The notes beneath the pieces were generated by a model that had not been told where the DNA came from, did not search any database, and was given only the letters and a program-made list of their open reading frames with translations. Shown piece after piece: positions 30,962-41,625 of a stretch of DNA of 64,000 bases (its first letter is position 1; every line of letters starts with the position of its first letter). The stretch comes from Fragilariopsis cylindrus CCMP1102 (Eukaryota; Bacillariophyta; Bacillariophyceae; Bacillariales; Bacillariaceae). The stretch covers positions 1 through 64,000 of the forward strand of contig FMBT01000303.1 in assembly GCA_900095095.1 (NCBI GenBank), given 5' to 3'. Made by a program: the position numbers and the translations under genes.

Positions 30962-33141
30962 CTACGGTTTTCGACGCACCTTTCGATGAAATGCTTTGCT
31001 TGCACTTCCACCAGCATCGTCTACCTCCAGAACTGGAACTCCTTCATGTTCTATGACTCGATCTCCATCAATCGCAATCCAACCTATCGGCCATTCTCTT
31101 GCATTATAGTTTCCTGTTGGGTACTTATATTCACGAACTGTTTCTTTTCTTGGTAGCCATCCGTGCCACGAATCTTTCATAGAGTATCCTAAATATCCCC
31201 TCATACGGTTGATGTAGCCTGTAAAGGTAGAAAACCAAGTTCCGGCAAAGGTTCGTCCGTGACTAGCAATGATGGTATCTATCATACTAAGATAGTACGG
31301 ATCTAAGTCACCCAACTTACCAACATCCCAGTAGTCGTCCAAGAATCGAACATTGTGATGTTCCTTGATCGGGTCAAAAAATGTCTTGTTACGTTCGTCA
31401 GTTGCAATAAAAAGTATTTCTCCTTCATTCCAAATCTCCTTCAAATTCGCATACCATTCTTCTGCAGGGATCTTTACCTCTTTATATTGTAAGTCTCCCC
31501 GTCGAACATGCAACGAAGACCATTTTCCCTCGTTATTTAATGCCTGAACAATTTTACCTGCAGCACAGTACAGACTATCCTTGTAATGCAGGAAGTCACG
31601 TACGAATCTTTTGTAGTGGTTGTCAACTACAGGATCAGTAAAGAATAAAAAGGAATAGAAGTGATTCAAAAGTCTATGCCCTCCCGTCCTTGCATCCACT
31701 TGGGAGGAATCCCAATGAATTAGTTGTGGTTCGTGTATGGTCTGATTATAATATACCGGTGTTCTTTCTTTACCACAGAACCGATCTGCTCGTTCTTTCA
31801 AATCATCTGTAATTTCTTGTCCAAGAAAGACATCTTGATCAAATACAAAGCAATTTACACTAGATTCAAGAGGTGGTTGATACCCGCCTTTCTCAAGTTC
31901 CTAAAGAGGTTTTCACAATGATTTCCAGAACCTGTTCTATATAGACACATTTTGTGTGTTTCATTTCCTTTCAGTTGTCGAACTTCTTCATCGGTAAGAA
32001 AATTAAAAAGACCTTTTTCTTTCACATTTTGCTTTGGAAAAACCTCCAATTCAAAGAATTCTTCCATTGATATAACTTCGACCTCTTTTTGAAAGGCAGC
32101 CTTTGATGTGTTGTAGAAGGATCCGAAGGACCTAGCATGTTTTTCGCCCATTCCTAAAAGGTAAAATGGTGCTTTTGGTGGTAGGACTAAAGTCCTATCC
32201 GTCGTTGCTGCAAAGGCAAAGATAATTTCCACTAATATAATTGATATTAAGGTATAAATAGTATCATAATGGCATGGTAAGAAAAAATAATAACAGTCAC
32301 AAGAAAGACAACAGAAAAATAGTACATTCAATCACTTACTCGACATGCGGATGTTGTTCCAACCTCCTGGATCTGGTTCAAAAGTAAGATATCGTCGTTG
32401 ACGCTGCTTCGAACCACTATTCTGTTGTTTATCGTCACCGTCCTGCATTGAAAAGGGACTCACAAAATTCTGATCTCGTGTCCCCTGTGGCTCATTCCAA
32501 TATGCCATATCATCGACGTTTACATCACATTCAACGTGACCCCACTCAGCACCCTCTAAAGCTGGAGTTTGTGGCATTGGAAGACCTGAGACACCACGGG
32601 CTAATATTTGATGTTGCTGCTTATTCTTTTCATTGTTGTTGCTATTAGCGATCACTATTGCGTCATTGTTCGGTGCATCGTTTTTAGATATTTGTTTTTG
32701 TTTCTCCTGTGATAGCGACACAATTTCTTGCTGTTTTTCTTCGGTATGCTTATTAGCCTTCTTGGTAATATCATTGCTTGCCTTTGACAATTTTTTGTTT
32801 ATATCAGGTACATTAAACGGTAGTTTTTTGTCCTCCGCCTTCTTCTCATTAACGTTCTCGTTATTGGGTTTCCTTCCGATCAAGCTTCTGAGTTCTTCTT
32901 CCGACTTATAAAGGACGTTGTGAATACTTGCACTTGCATGTCCATTTGATGTCGACGATTCGAGGAGAATCATTGGAAGAATCGTTGTCATAGCTAATGC
33001 AAATAACCCTATCAGAATCAGCATTATCTTAGTAAGAGATAATTTCGACGTTATACTTCCACCATCGGTATGCTGCCGTCTGACGGAGCGAGCTGATCGA
33101 TACCCCGACGAATTCCGTCGATTTGTTGCTGTTGAAAACAT
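30962..33141 (-). CDS. O-fucosyltransferase-like type II membrane protein, one-base frameshift
   Basis: Two exons, 32340-33141 and 30962-32231, join in phase 1 to give RMSMEIIFAFAATTDRTLVL. A cytoplasmic tail of about 38 residues, one membrane segment (IMLILIGLFALAMTTILPMI) and a Lys/Gln/Asn-rich stem of about 150 residues give the classic Golgi type II layout. The catalytic part is parallel to the neighbour: GGWNNIRMS, LHVRRGDLQ, FAGTWFSTFTGYINRMRG. The second exon has one base too few. The frame breaks at a GGG run (31883-31885 on the plus strand), where KAG should continue into YQPPLESSVNCFVF. A fourth G restores 690 codons of perfect agreement with the neighbour. This is either a recent mutation or a sequence error. 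Confidence 0.75.
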
Positions 33142-33755
33142 ACCGGTACTGAAGAATGAAGAATGAGAAGCAAACAATGAGGTTTTGGAGACGCAATCTT
33201 TTGTCGGCGTCAATAATATTCGTATTTTTGTTGTTTCTATTGCAAAGATGCATGTTAAATAGCTGGAAAAAGGAAAACACTCTGTCTTTTAGCTCATCCC
33301 ATTGTCATCATGATTTTTTAGATGTAAGTTAAGTTATTTACTGTTCTGTACATACAATACGTAACGTTATTGTGATAGTGGATTGTGGCGAAAAAGTTCA
33401 AAAAATTGTGAGATGCAGACATGCTGATTGTGGTCATTGATGCGCGGCACAAAAAAAATGTCGCGCGCGGAAGAAAAAATGATTTCATTATTGTTTGATC
33501 CCCCGAATTTAGGAGATGAAAGGAGGGCAAATCGATGTTTGCCTTCGATTTGCATCTTTGGATTTCGTTGATTTGAGGCTTGTGGCGCGTTGTGTCGCCT
33601 TGTTCGTGTTTACTGAATTCTTGAGGATTGACAATGGAACCGGACACTACCACACTCTTTCAATTTCTATTCAATTCACTTCCATCGTAGACAGCATTCA
33701 ACCTTTACTATAATTATAAATATAATTTCTATCATCAGCCATCAATTAATCTATC
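33142..33755. other. Divergent promoter region
   Basis: Shared 5' flank of the O-fucosyltransferase-like gene and the proteasome gene. No gene or clear element is seen. Confidence 0.5.
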
Positions 33756-34688
33756 ATGGGAGATTCTGCTTATAGCTTTTCATTGACAACCTTTTCTCGT
33801 ACTGGTAAATTGCTTCAGATTGAATATGCATTGAACGCCGTTGCTAATGGTCGAACATCATTGGGAATTTGTGCCAAGGATGGCGTTGTGATCGCAACCG
33901 ATAAGAAACTTACTTCAGAATTGGTGGATGTTGCAGATGTTCACAAGGTTGAACTATTAACGCCATCCTGTGGAGTTTGTTATTCAGGAGTCGGACCGGA
34001 TTTTCGCGTGTTAGGTAAGAGAGGGAGAGTCCGAACAAGAGTTATTGATCAAAAATGATGCAGTCTTTTAAATTTATATTTAAATTTTCGGGGGTTGACT
34101 GTTCATTGAATAATGCGATTCGACTCGACTCGCCTTCGACTCTGATCTTCTTACTCACACTATACCTCTGGTCTTCCTACTTATCCTCCCAATCCTGTTT
34201 TTCTTTTTAATTATGAAATAAAAATAAAAAATCTTACAGTCCATCAGGCCCGTAAATCCTCTCAAGTATATCTGAGACAATACGGTGAGGTCCAACCTGT
34301 ATCGCAACTTGTGAAACGTTCTGCAGGTGTGATGCAAGAATATACACAGCGGGGTGGAGTCCGACCCTTCGGTATTTCTCTCCTAATTGGAGGCGTCGAT
34401 GGGGACGGGACACCCCGACTTTATCAAGTCGATCCATCGGGGACCTACTTTTCATGGAAGGCCACAGCAATCGGTAAAAATTATGTCAATGCAAAGAATT
34501 TCTTAGAGAAGCGATACTCCGAAGATATGGAGTTGGAGGATGCGATTCACACGGCATTGTTGACGCTTCGGGAGGGATTTGAGGGTGAAATGAATTCGGA
34601 AAATATCGAAGTGGGTGTGGTCCGTAATGGCAAATTTAGTATCTTAACTCCAGAACAAATCCAGGATTATCTAGATGAAGCCAACTAA
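33756..34688 (+). CDS. PSMA2: 20S proteasome subunit alpha-2
   Basis: Structural subunit of the outer alpha ring of the 20S proteasome. Two exons, 33756-34014 and 34240-34688, join at GT-AG (DFRVL then VHQARK). The 235-residue product is almost exactly the family length. The N-terminal alpha-type motif [21 protein letters not shown] is present up to the H0 helix. Further on are [11 protein letters not shown], then [40 protein letters not shown] and NIEVGVV. The alpha-2 identity rests on the [20 protein letters not shown] start and GPDFRVL. The ATG context is good. Confidence 0.95.
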
Positions 34689-34860
34689 AGAATAGCATAT
34701 AACAACGAATATATACTGAAAAAAAATTAATTTAAAGTATATCATAATGTTACTAAATATTTAATCTTTTTAAAAATTGCCGAGAGAATTTTTAACATTT
34801 TTCTTCTTTCCCTCCGCCGTTTTCAGTTTGCTGTGTCATTCGTTGTTGTCATCGTCTCCG

Positions 34861-35565
34861 TCATCGTAATTTACATGTAGTTCCGATACCAGGTGGGAGC
34901 TCGTTCTCTAATGAAGTATCAAATGCGAAATTTATTTGTTGGGCTAAGAACTCCAGATCTCTCTCTCCGCTAATATTCATTATCGTACCTTTCTTCGTAC
35001 TATCTCTAAATGTTGGATAACCATCAATATTTTTGCACATTTCCTGTCCCTTATAGCCGTATCCTTTCGGAGAACATTCTACGTAGTTCATAATCGACCA
35101 AGCCTCGGCTCCGAATAATTCTTTCTGTCGAGAGCAATGAGGACACCAATAGGTTCCATACATGGTGATATCTTTGTCCTTTAATTGTTTTGCGAGTTCT
35201 ATCGCTTGCGGGCTGGAAACTCGTGTTGTACGTTTCGGCACATACCGGATTTCACCGTCTGAATTCGAAACAGGAAAATAGCCCAGCTCTTCTGCAATAA
35301 TAGAAATAGGTGGGGCAGCAAGCGCCTCGAATGGTGTAACTACAGTGACCACAGCAGTCGTCGTCATTGCCACAGTAGCAAGTGCCTTGGTGAAGAAAGT
35401 TCGACGTGTCGTGGTCGTTGTCGCTGCCGATCTAGATGTATTTTGATCGCACGAATACGCTGTGACGAACACGATTAACGCTGTTATTAGCAGTGCCTTC
35501 AGCAGGAGTGTGGTACCGAAAGAAAATTCGCCTTTTGTCATTCTATTGGTGATTGTCGCTGCCAT
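34861..35565 (-). CDS. Thioredoxin-like CPHC protein with thylakoid-lumen type targeting
   Basis: Single exon, 234 residues. The C-terminal half (about 134-225) is a thioredoxin-like fold with the active site YWCPHCSRQKELFG, followed by YVECSPKG, EMCKNIDGYPTF and ISGERDLEFLAQQ. That order matches the thioredoxin-like domain fused to VKOR in plant and cyanobacterial lumen thiol oxidases (LTO1). No VKOR membrane domain is present here. The N-terminus looks tripartite: a hydrophobic signal (LLLKALLITALIVFVTA), a basic Ser/Thr stretch, then a twin-arginine signal (TRRTFFTKALATVAMTTTAV) ending ALAAP. This suggests import into the plastid and Tat export to the lumen, to oxidise or isomerise lumen thiols. 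The fold is clear; the location is inference. Confidence 0.85.
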   Translation of the reverse strand: MAATITNRMTKGEFSFGTTLLLKALLITALIVFVTAYSCDQNTSRSAATTTTTRRTFFTKALATVAMTTTAVVTVVTPFEALAAPPISIIAEELGYFPVSNSDGEIRYVPKRTTRVSSPQAIELAKQLKDKDITMYGTYWCPHCSRQKELFGAEAWSIMNYVECSPKGYGYKGQEMCKNIDGYPTFRDSTKKGTIMNISGERDLEFLAQQINFAFDTSLENELPPGIGTTCKLR

Positions 35566-36478
35566 ATTTAAATAAGGATTATGTATTGAGTATTGAGTTA
35601 CTGTAACTTAGTCAAACTTTCAAATTGGCTGAACATTGAACATCGGCTACATCTATCGGGAATGCGTAAGGATTGACCTAATGGCAACAACGAGGAAGAA
35701 GAAATGGATGACACATACTTCCTCCGTGCACCGGAAAGTGTCGGGCGGGCTATCGGTTGAAAATTTAGCGTCTTATTAACAAGCTATCACTCAAAACACT
35801 AAATAATGCCCAAAATTTAACTAGCAAATACTAGTAAAACTATTCATCATTCAACTGTGTGCAACTCTATCAATAAACAATTTCTTTCAAAATTTGAATG
35901 TTCCGTCTAACCTATTATCCTACACAGATTTCATATATCAACATTCATAAGGTTATATATTTCCTGCTGAAATTGGCAACCTGATAGACTAAATTAGCAT
36001 GTGTGAAATGCACGTTAAAAATTTTCAAGCGATAGCCCGCGCGACACTTTCCGGTGCACGGAGGAAGTAAGCAAGGAATAACCTAGAGGCAACAAAAAAG
36101 AAGAAATTTAAAAATTTAAAGAATAAGAAGTTTTTATCGAACGTCTGCTCCTCGTTCTACTTATTTTATGTTTATAAAAAAGTTAAAGATTGTTGTTCCA
36201 AGTCCATAGTCGTCCGTTAGTCGTCCACCCACTAACATGTATCGATACAGTACTTTTGCCACGTTTCATTTACATTGTACTCATTTTTTGTGTTTGTGTT
36301 TTGTGGCTGAAAAAGTACATACTACCAAGCAAAAATTAAAGGAAGGGAAAAAAAAGCTACATGGCATTCAAAAAAAAAAGACACACTCAAACATTTGGCA
36401 AACATTTGATGCCGGACAAAATAATCATAGAAATACTTTAATACGCTTCCCACGTTTTCTATCATTTCTACTGCTACC
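35566..36478. other. Divergent intergenic region with MITE insertion
   Basis: Shared 5' flank of the lumen thioredoxin-like gene and the GRP170 gene, largely filled by the MITE at 35716-36069. Nothing else is recognised. Confidence 0.6.
35716..36069. mobile_element. Stowaway-like (Tc1/mariner) MITE, 354 bp, intact ends
   Basis: Terminal inverted repeats of 51 bp with only two mismatches, starting TA-CTTCCTCCGTGCACCGG and ending CCGGTGCACGGAGGAAG-TA. TA at both edges is the mariner target-site duplication. The terminal CTTCCTCCGT resembles the plant Stowaway start CTCCCTCCGT. The interior is AT-rich and non-coding, so it depends on a transposase elsewhere. Confidence 0.88.
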
Positions 36479-39400
36479 ATGAAGCATTCTGTTTCGGTTC
36501 GAGGCACCATTTTAACGGCAGCATGTGTTGGGATTCTCCTTACATCGATGACCTACGTGTCGGCAAGGGCGATTCTTGGTATAGATCTTGGTTCTCTTTA
36601 CATGAAGGTAGCTCTTGTGCAAAGAGGTGCTCCCCTAGAAATTGTCACCAACATGCATTCAAAAAGAAAGACCGAACAAATGATTCTTTTCGATGAAGGA
36701 ACGCGTCTTTATGGATCAGATGCTAGCAGTCTTATGGCGAGGAAACCCACAAAGACTCCAGTGGCAATGAGTGTTATGTTAGGACGCGATGAAGACCACC
36801 CAGCAGTCAAAGTACGTGTCGAAAAATAAGGAAATTTCACTGCACTCACGCAGTACGGAGCGAAAATAATAACTCGCAAATACGATGTATTTTTCGTCTA
36901 TAACATTCTATTATACAACATCTCTTCTTCTTACTCTTCTTCCGTTTTTTTTTTTTGTGTCGACGTAATACCTATAATAGATTCTGAGTGAACGTCATTT
37001 TTCTTTGACGCCCGAATATAACGAAACGAGGAAAGGTCTCTACCTCTCTATCGATGGAGGAAAACAAATTCACACACCTGAGGAGTTAACTGCCATGGTC
37101 TTGCACTATGCCGAAGAAATAACCCACCAGTACGGTAAGGAAAAGGGTCATACTTATGGAGACATTACTGATTGTGTCTTGACTGTTCCATCGTTTGCGA
37201 CACAAACAGAGCGTCAGGCTCTGTTAGATGCTGCTGAGTTAGGTGGATTCCGTGTCTTAGGTTTGATTGACGAAAACACAGCATCCGCTGTCAATTTTGG
37301 CATGGACAAAACGTTTGAAGAGCCACAAATTTATCTATTTTACAACTTGGGTGGCAGCTCGTTGCAAGTTAGCATCATCAAGTTCCATTCATATGAGGTA
37401 CCGGAATCGAAATACTCGAAAAAAATGAAAAGAGTAGGATCTATTGAAGTCTTAGGTAAGGGTTGGGATTCGACGCTTGGTGGTCTTGCCTACGACAACC
37501 GATTGGTCGAATACATGGCTGATCATTTTAATCGCGAATGGCGTCATGCACGTGGTCACGATAAGGATATCCGAGACGCTCCTCGGGCCATGACAAAAAT
37601 TCGCCTTCAAGCAAACAAGGTGAAACACGTCTTATCGGCTAATCAAGAAATTCCCGTGCACATTGATTCACTACACGATGATTTAAGTCTTTCCATGCAC
37701 TTCAGTCGGACGCAATTTGAAGAATTGTGTGACGATTTAACAAAAAGAGCTACTGATCCGATCATCGATGCGTTAGCTTCTGCTAACGTGACTCTGGAAG
37801 AAATCACAGCGATTGAATTGATTGGTGGTGGTATGCGTGTTCCGAAGGTTCAGTCAAGTCTTTCCACCGTGTTAGGTGACATGGAACTCGGTATGCACAT
37901 TAACTCGGACGAAAGTATGGCTTTGGGCGCATCCTTTTATGGAGCCAACATCTCGACTGCATTCCGTGTTCGGCAAGTTGGTCTAGTCGACATCAGTCCC
38001 TTCGCAGTTGGAGTTACCTTGGAGGATTTAGAAACAGATGAAGAAAAGAAATCCGGCGAGGACGAAGATGCCTGGGGAAAGAAGGCTACAATCTTCAAGG
38101 CGAATGGAAAGATTGGCGTCAAAAAGACAATCGCCTTCACTCATGATCAGGACGTACATGTTTCTTTGGACTACTCTGATCCTGAGAAGCTTCCTATTGG
38201 AGCAAAGGCAGAATTGCAACGATATAAGGTTTCAGGTGTTTCCGCTTTTGCGAAGGAAATGGAAGAAAAGGGTTTGGGTAAGCCAAAGGTATCACTGCAA
38301 TTTGAACTTAGCCAGAGTGGCACAACTGCACTGATCAAGGCTGAAGCTGCAGTAGAGGAGACATATACTGTTGAAGTTGAGGTCGAAATTGACGATGAAG
38401 AGACTGCAGCATCTTTCAATGAAACCAGTTCTTTAGAAGATGACAAGGAGAACAAGACAGGAGAGACATCTCCTTCTTCGGAAGGCGAAAGTAGCGAGAC
38501 TACAACGGAGGAGAAATCATCACCATCGGTAGGCGAAAGCAACGAGACTTCAACTGAAGATGAGAAAGAAACCGAGAATAAGACAGAAGGGAGTGCGGAA
38601 TCTCAGAATGATACATCGAAAGAAGATATTTCAGAGAAGGAAGAAGAGCCTAAGAAGAAAAAGACGAAACTAGTAAATCAGGTATGTTGTTTGATTCCAT
38701 CATTATTATTTGCAGTGCTAATTGATATTTTTACGACGAGCCAACATTCTCATTTTTTAGATTTTTGGTTTTCGCAAAAAAACTCAAAAACCTGCTTTCA
38801 TTTCAAAATTACAGGAAAAGAAAAAAACCCACCGAAAGTCACTTGACGTTGAAATCTATTATGTCGGAAAAATACAGCCTTTATCAAAAGATCTAATAGA
38901 AGAATATAAATTGAATATTGCCGAGCTTGCTTTATTAGATAAGGGTCGTATTTTGCTTGAAGAGGCCAAGAACAAATTAGAGAGCTATTTTTACTCCGTG
39001 AAGAACAAGCTTATTGATGACGAGGAAAATGTTGCTAAGATCTCGACGGAGGAACAAAGAGAGGAGCTCAGAAAATTGTCGATGGAGGCTGAGGAATGGC
39101 TCTTTGACGAAGGTGACACAGCTGACGTTGAAACTATTCAGTCCAAGTACGATGAATTGGCTACACCCGCTGAAATGGTGTGGTTCCGATTGAAGGAGAT
39201 GACGGCTCGACCTGCAGCCGTCAAAGCTCTGAACGAAAGGCTTGTGGAAATAGAGGAGAAGTTTACCAATTGGGTTACCAATTTAACGCACATCACTGAG
39301 GAAGAAAAAGGTGACGTCTTCGCCAAGGTGGAAAACGCAAGAAAATGGCTTTCCGATAAGGTCGATGCACAGGCGGAAAAGGCTGCACACGATGAGCCAA

Positions 39401-39726
39401 CTTTTACCAGCGAAGAGGTTCCCCTTCAGACCAAGCCTATTCAGAAACTTATATCAAAGCTATCAAAGAAACCTAAGCCAAAGCCGCCGAAGGTTGAAAA
39501 GAAAGAGACGGAAGTGAACAACACAGACGACAAATCATCCAATGAAGGTGACAACGAGACTGTCAGTGAAGAAACTTTCGAAGAGACAAAAGAAGAAGAA
39601 AGCACCAGTACTGATGCCGATGAGAAGAATATAGATTCCGAAGAAAATGAAACTGACGAAGCAGATAAAGATACACAATCCAGTGAACAGCCAACGCAGG
39701 ATGATGAAACCGGCGAAGAATTGTAA
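36479..39726 (+). CDS. ER Hsp110/GRP170 chaperone (HYOU1-like)
   Basis: Large Hsp70 relative of the ER lumen that acts as nucleotide exchange factor for BiP and holds unfolded proteins. Three exons, 36479-36811, 36981-38681 and 38815-39726, all phase 0 and GT-AG, give 981 residues, close to the family's roughly 1000. A signal peptide (residues 1-30, ending SARA) precedes the ATPase start ILGIDLGSLYMKVALV. Further Hsp70 signatures: DCVLTVPSFATQTERQALLD, GLIDENTASAVNFG and ELIGGGMRVPKVQ. The beta-sandwich is followed by a long acidic Glu/Ser/Thr insertion (about 595-690) typical of GRP170, then a helical C-terminal domain. The C-terminus is DDETGEEL; GEEL could be a weak KDEL-type retrieval signal. 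A Stowaway-like MITE sits 410 bp upstream. Confidence 0.92.
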
Positions 39727-39917
39727 TTGAATGAATATTTTTAGCATTGTTTCTAGACTTGTTTCAACTATCAATATCCACTTTAAATTGAACTAATTAA
39801 GAAATTCATTATGCATGCACCTTTCATCTGAACCGCTTTAATATCTCTACGAGCCATCTTGTCTTGCTGCGCTTGTGTAAGTTAATACTGATACTTTTTG
39901 AATACTAGTAGAAATCA

Positions 39918-39977
39918 CGGCGGGTCGAACGTTGACTCATTTGCCTTTTCAAGGCAGCGAGGAGCAAAGAGCCAGCC
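39918..39977. ncRNA. Candidate structured RNA element, copy 1
   Basis: Sixty nucleotides align without gaps, at roughly 70% identity, to 62061-62120. Conserved blocks are GGCGGGTCGA at the 5' side and GAGGAGC at the 3' side. Between them is a hairpin GCCTT-TTC-AAGGC, flanked by a second helix CTCAT/GCGAG. Changes between the two copies keep pairing (one C-G becomes T-A; C-G becomes T-G). A T7 run at about 39992-39998 could be a Pol III stop if transcribed on the plus strand. The orientation, extent and identity are unknown; it may be a repeat rather than an RNA gene. Confidence 0.35.
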
Positions 39978-40571
39978 ATTAAAAAGTAGATCTTTTTTTC
40001 CACAGGATGTAGCCAACTGAAGTTTTTGGACTCAAGTACCGTATACCAAATGTAAAATGACAATCAAATAATATTACGATATGGTGATTTTGTACTGATA
40101 TTGGTGGTTGAAACTCCGATTTTACACATAATATACCTATTACTGTTTATGTTTGTTTCTCCACGCTAATGATGTTAGCTAGATAATCCCTCATGACATT
40201 TGATTAAAAGGTGTTCTGATAGTACAATATATTGTTCATCTTTTTTTGATTATTCTACTACTGTGTATTTTGAAAAAAAATTCCTCCTGTTGGTCTATAT
40301 TTGTTTCTTCCTGTGGATCCACTCACATCCAACAACAAATTATTCAGAAACAACAGAAAATGAGGATGAAGAATGATAAAACCCCAATTTAGTTCCACCA
40401 TTCTTTGTAGTACTTACTTGATGTGTGTTTGATTGAATGCTCTCATGCATATTTTATCCATAGGACAGATATATAATAGAACTTTCTCTTTGGATTCTTA
40501 CCAGACACCATCCATTCCTTTGGTGAAACCTTAGAATCTGATAGAAGATTTAATAGCAGTAAATGCAGAGC

Positions 40572-40592
40572 GGCAGCAGCAGCAGCAGCAGC
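40572..40592. repeat. (CAG)n microsatellite
   Basis: About seven CAG units. Confidence 0.9.
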
Positions 40593-40977
40593 CAGAGGGC
40601 CGTAACAATAAAGTAGGGGGGATGGGGAAATGCCATTTAGTTCAGGTTTGTCCGGCTTTGCTTTGCATCATCCTGACTTGATCAACACACATCTGTATTC
40701 CCCCATGTACACAGAGACATATACAGAGCTGTATCACTGACACTGACTGCATACATCAGAGAAAGGTAGATAGTAGTATTATTAGTTAGTGATATGCTCT
40801 ACTCTATCAACATATTAATTTTCACCAGTACTTATTTAGACTTTGTTACTAGCACAAAGGTATGATGCTTGACTGATTACTGATCATATAGAAGCTTGTG
40901 TGTGTCAACCATGCTATAAAGAAATATTGACAAAACTCAATCTTTATAAAAATTTGACTACTGTGTAGTAAGTAATA

Positions 40978-41003
40978 ATAGTAGTAGTAGTAGTAGTAGT
41001 AGT
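40978..41003. repeat. (TAG)n microsatellite
   Basis: About eight TAG units. Confidence 0.9.
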
Positions 41004-41625
41004 TGGGGTAGTAAAATAAGTCCCAGTCTGGAAATTGTTTTCAGTTTGTTCCATTCAGATGTAGATAAGCTTAGCAAAATCCCCTCGTTCAACTTTTCCA
41101 TTCAGTTTCTCCATTTTTTGTATCTCCCTTCCTCTTTTCTTTCTTTTTCGGGATAGAGAAGGTAGGTGTTTACAGATCCATCTCTCCTGTGTATGTTTTT
41201 TATTTATCAAAGATGTTAATGGTCTGGCTACAGTGTAGTATTGACGATCTGGTTGTTGATTCGATAAATAAGCTAGGATATACAGCAAGGTTGTGCCCAC
41301 AGACACTACTTCATCATCTTGGTACTGCTCTATTGGCTTTTTTAATTCTATCAACTTCTGTACATCAACCGATTTGTGTCTTTGACCCACCATCGAAAAA
41401 AATCTGTTTTTGTGCTGTACACGTCCCCAATTGCATCTTTTTGTGTTCTTTCGCTTTTGCACAATCTGGTTATCCTCCTCCGGCATCGAAATTGCACGAG
41501 AAATGTATAACGGTTCAATCGAATCTTCATAATTCCATCATTTTTTGTTTCACGATCATCATCATAAAGTGTAAAATAAAATCTTGTCATTTCTATCAAC
41601 CTACAATTAATTAAAAAATATAACC

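Larger units (their letters stand above)
39727..41625. other. Long intergenic region, no supported protein gene
   Basis: 1.9 kb holding the candidate structured element at 39918-39977, a (CAG)n tract (40572-40592) and a (TAG)n tract (40978-41003). A 143-codon minus-strand frame at 41055-41486 has an ATG but no family or sensible composition. Confidence 0.5.

Noticed and set aside
30894-30964. Fusion of the two tandem O-fucosyltransferase-like genes through an intron
   Set aside because: A GT (AAACC|GTAGCA) and an AG exist, but the join is out of frame, so two genes are preferred.
39921-39931. tRNA or tRNA-derived gene at the GGGTCGAAC motif
   Set aside because: No cloverleaf arms or acceptor stem could be built around it.
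41055-41486. 143-codon minus-strand ORF upstream of the phosphofructokinase gene
   Set aside because: It has an ATG but no family signal, odd composition and overlaps the probable promoter and 5' UTR of a well-supported gene.
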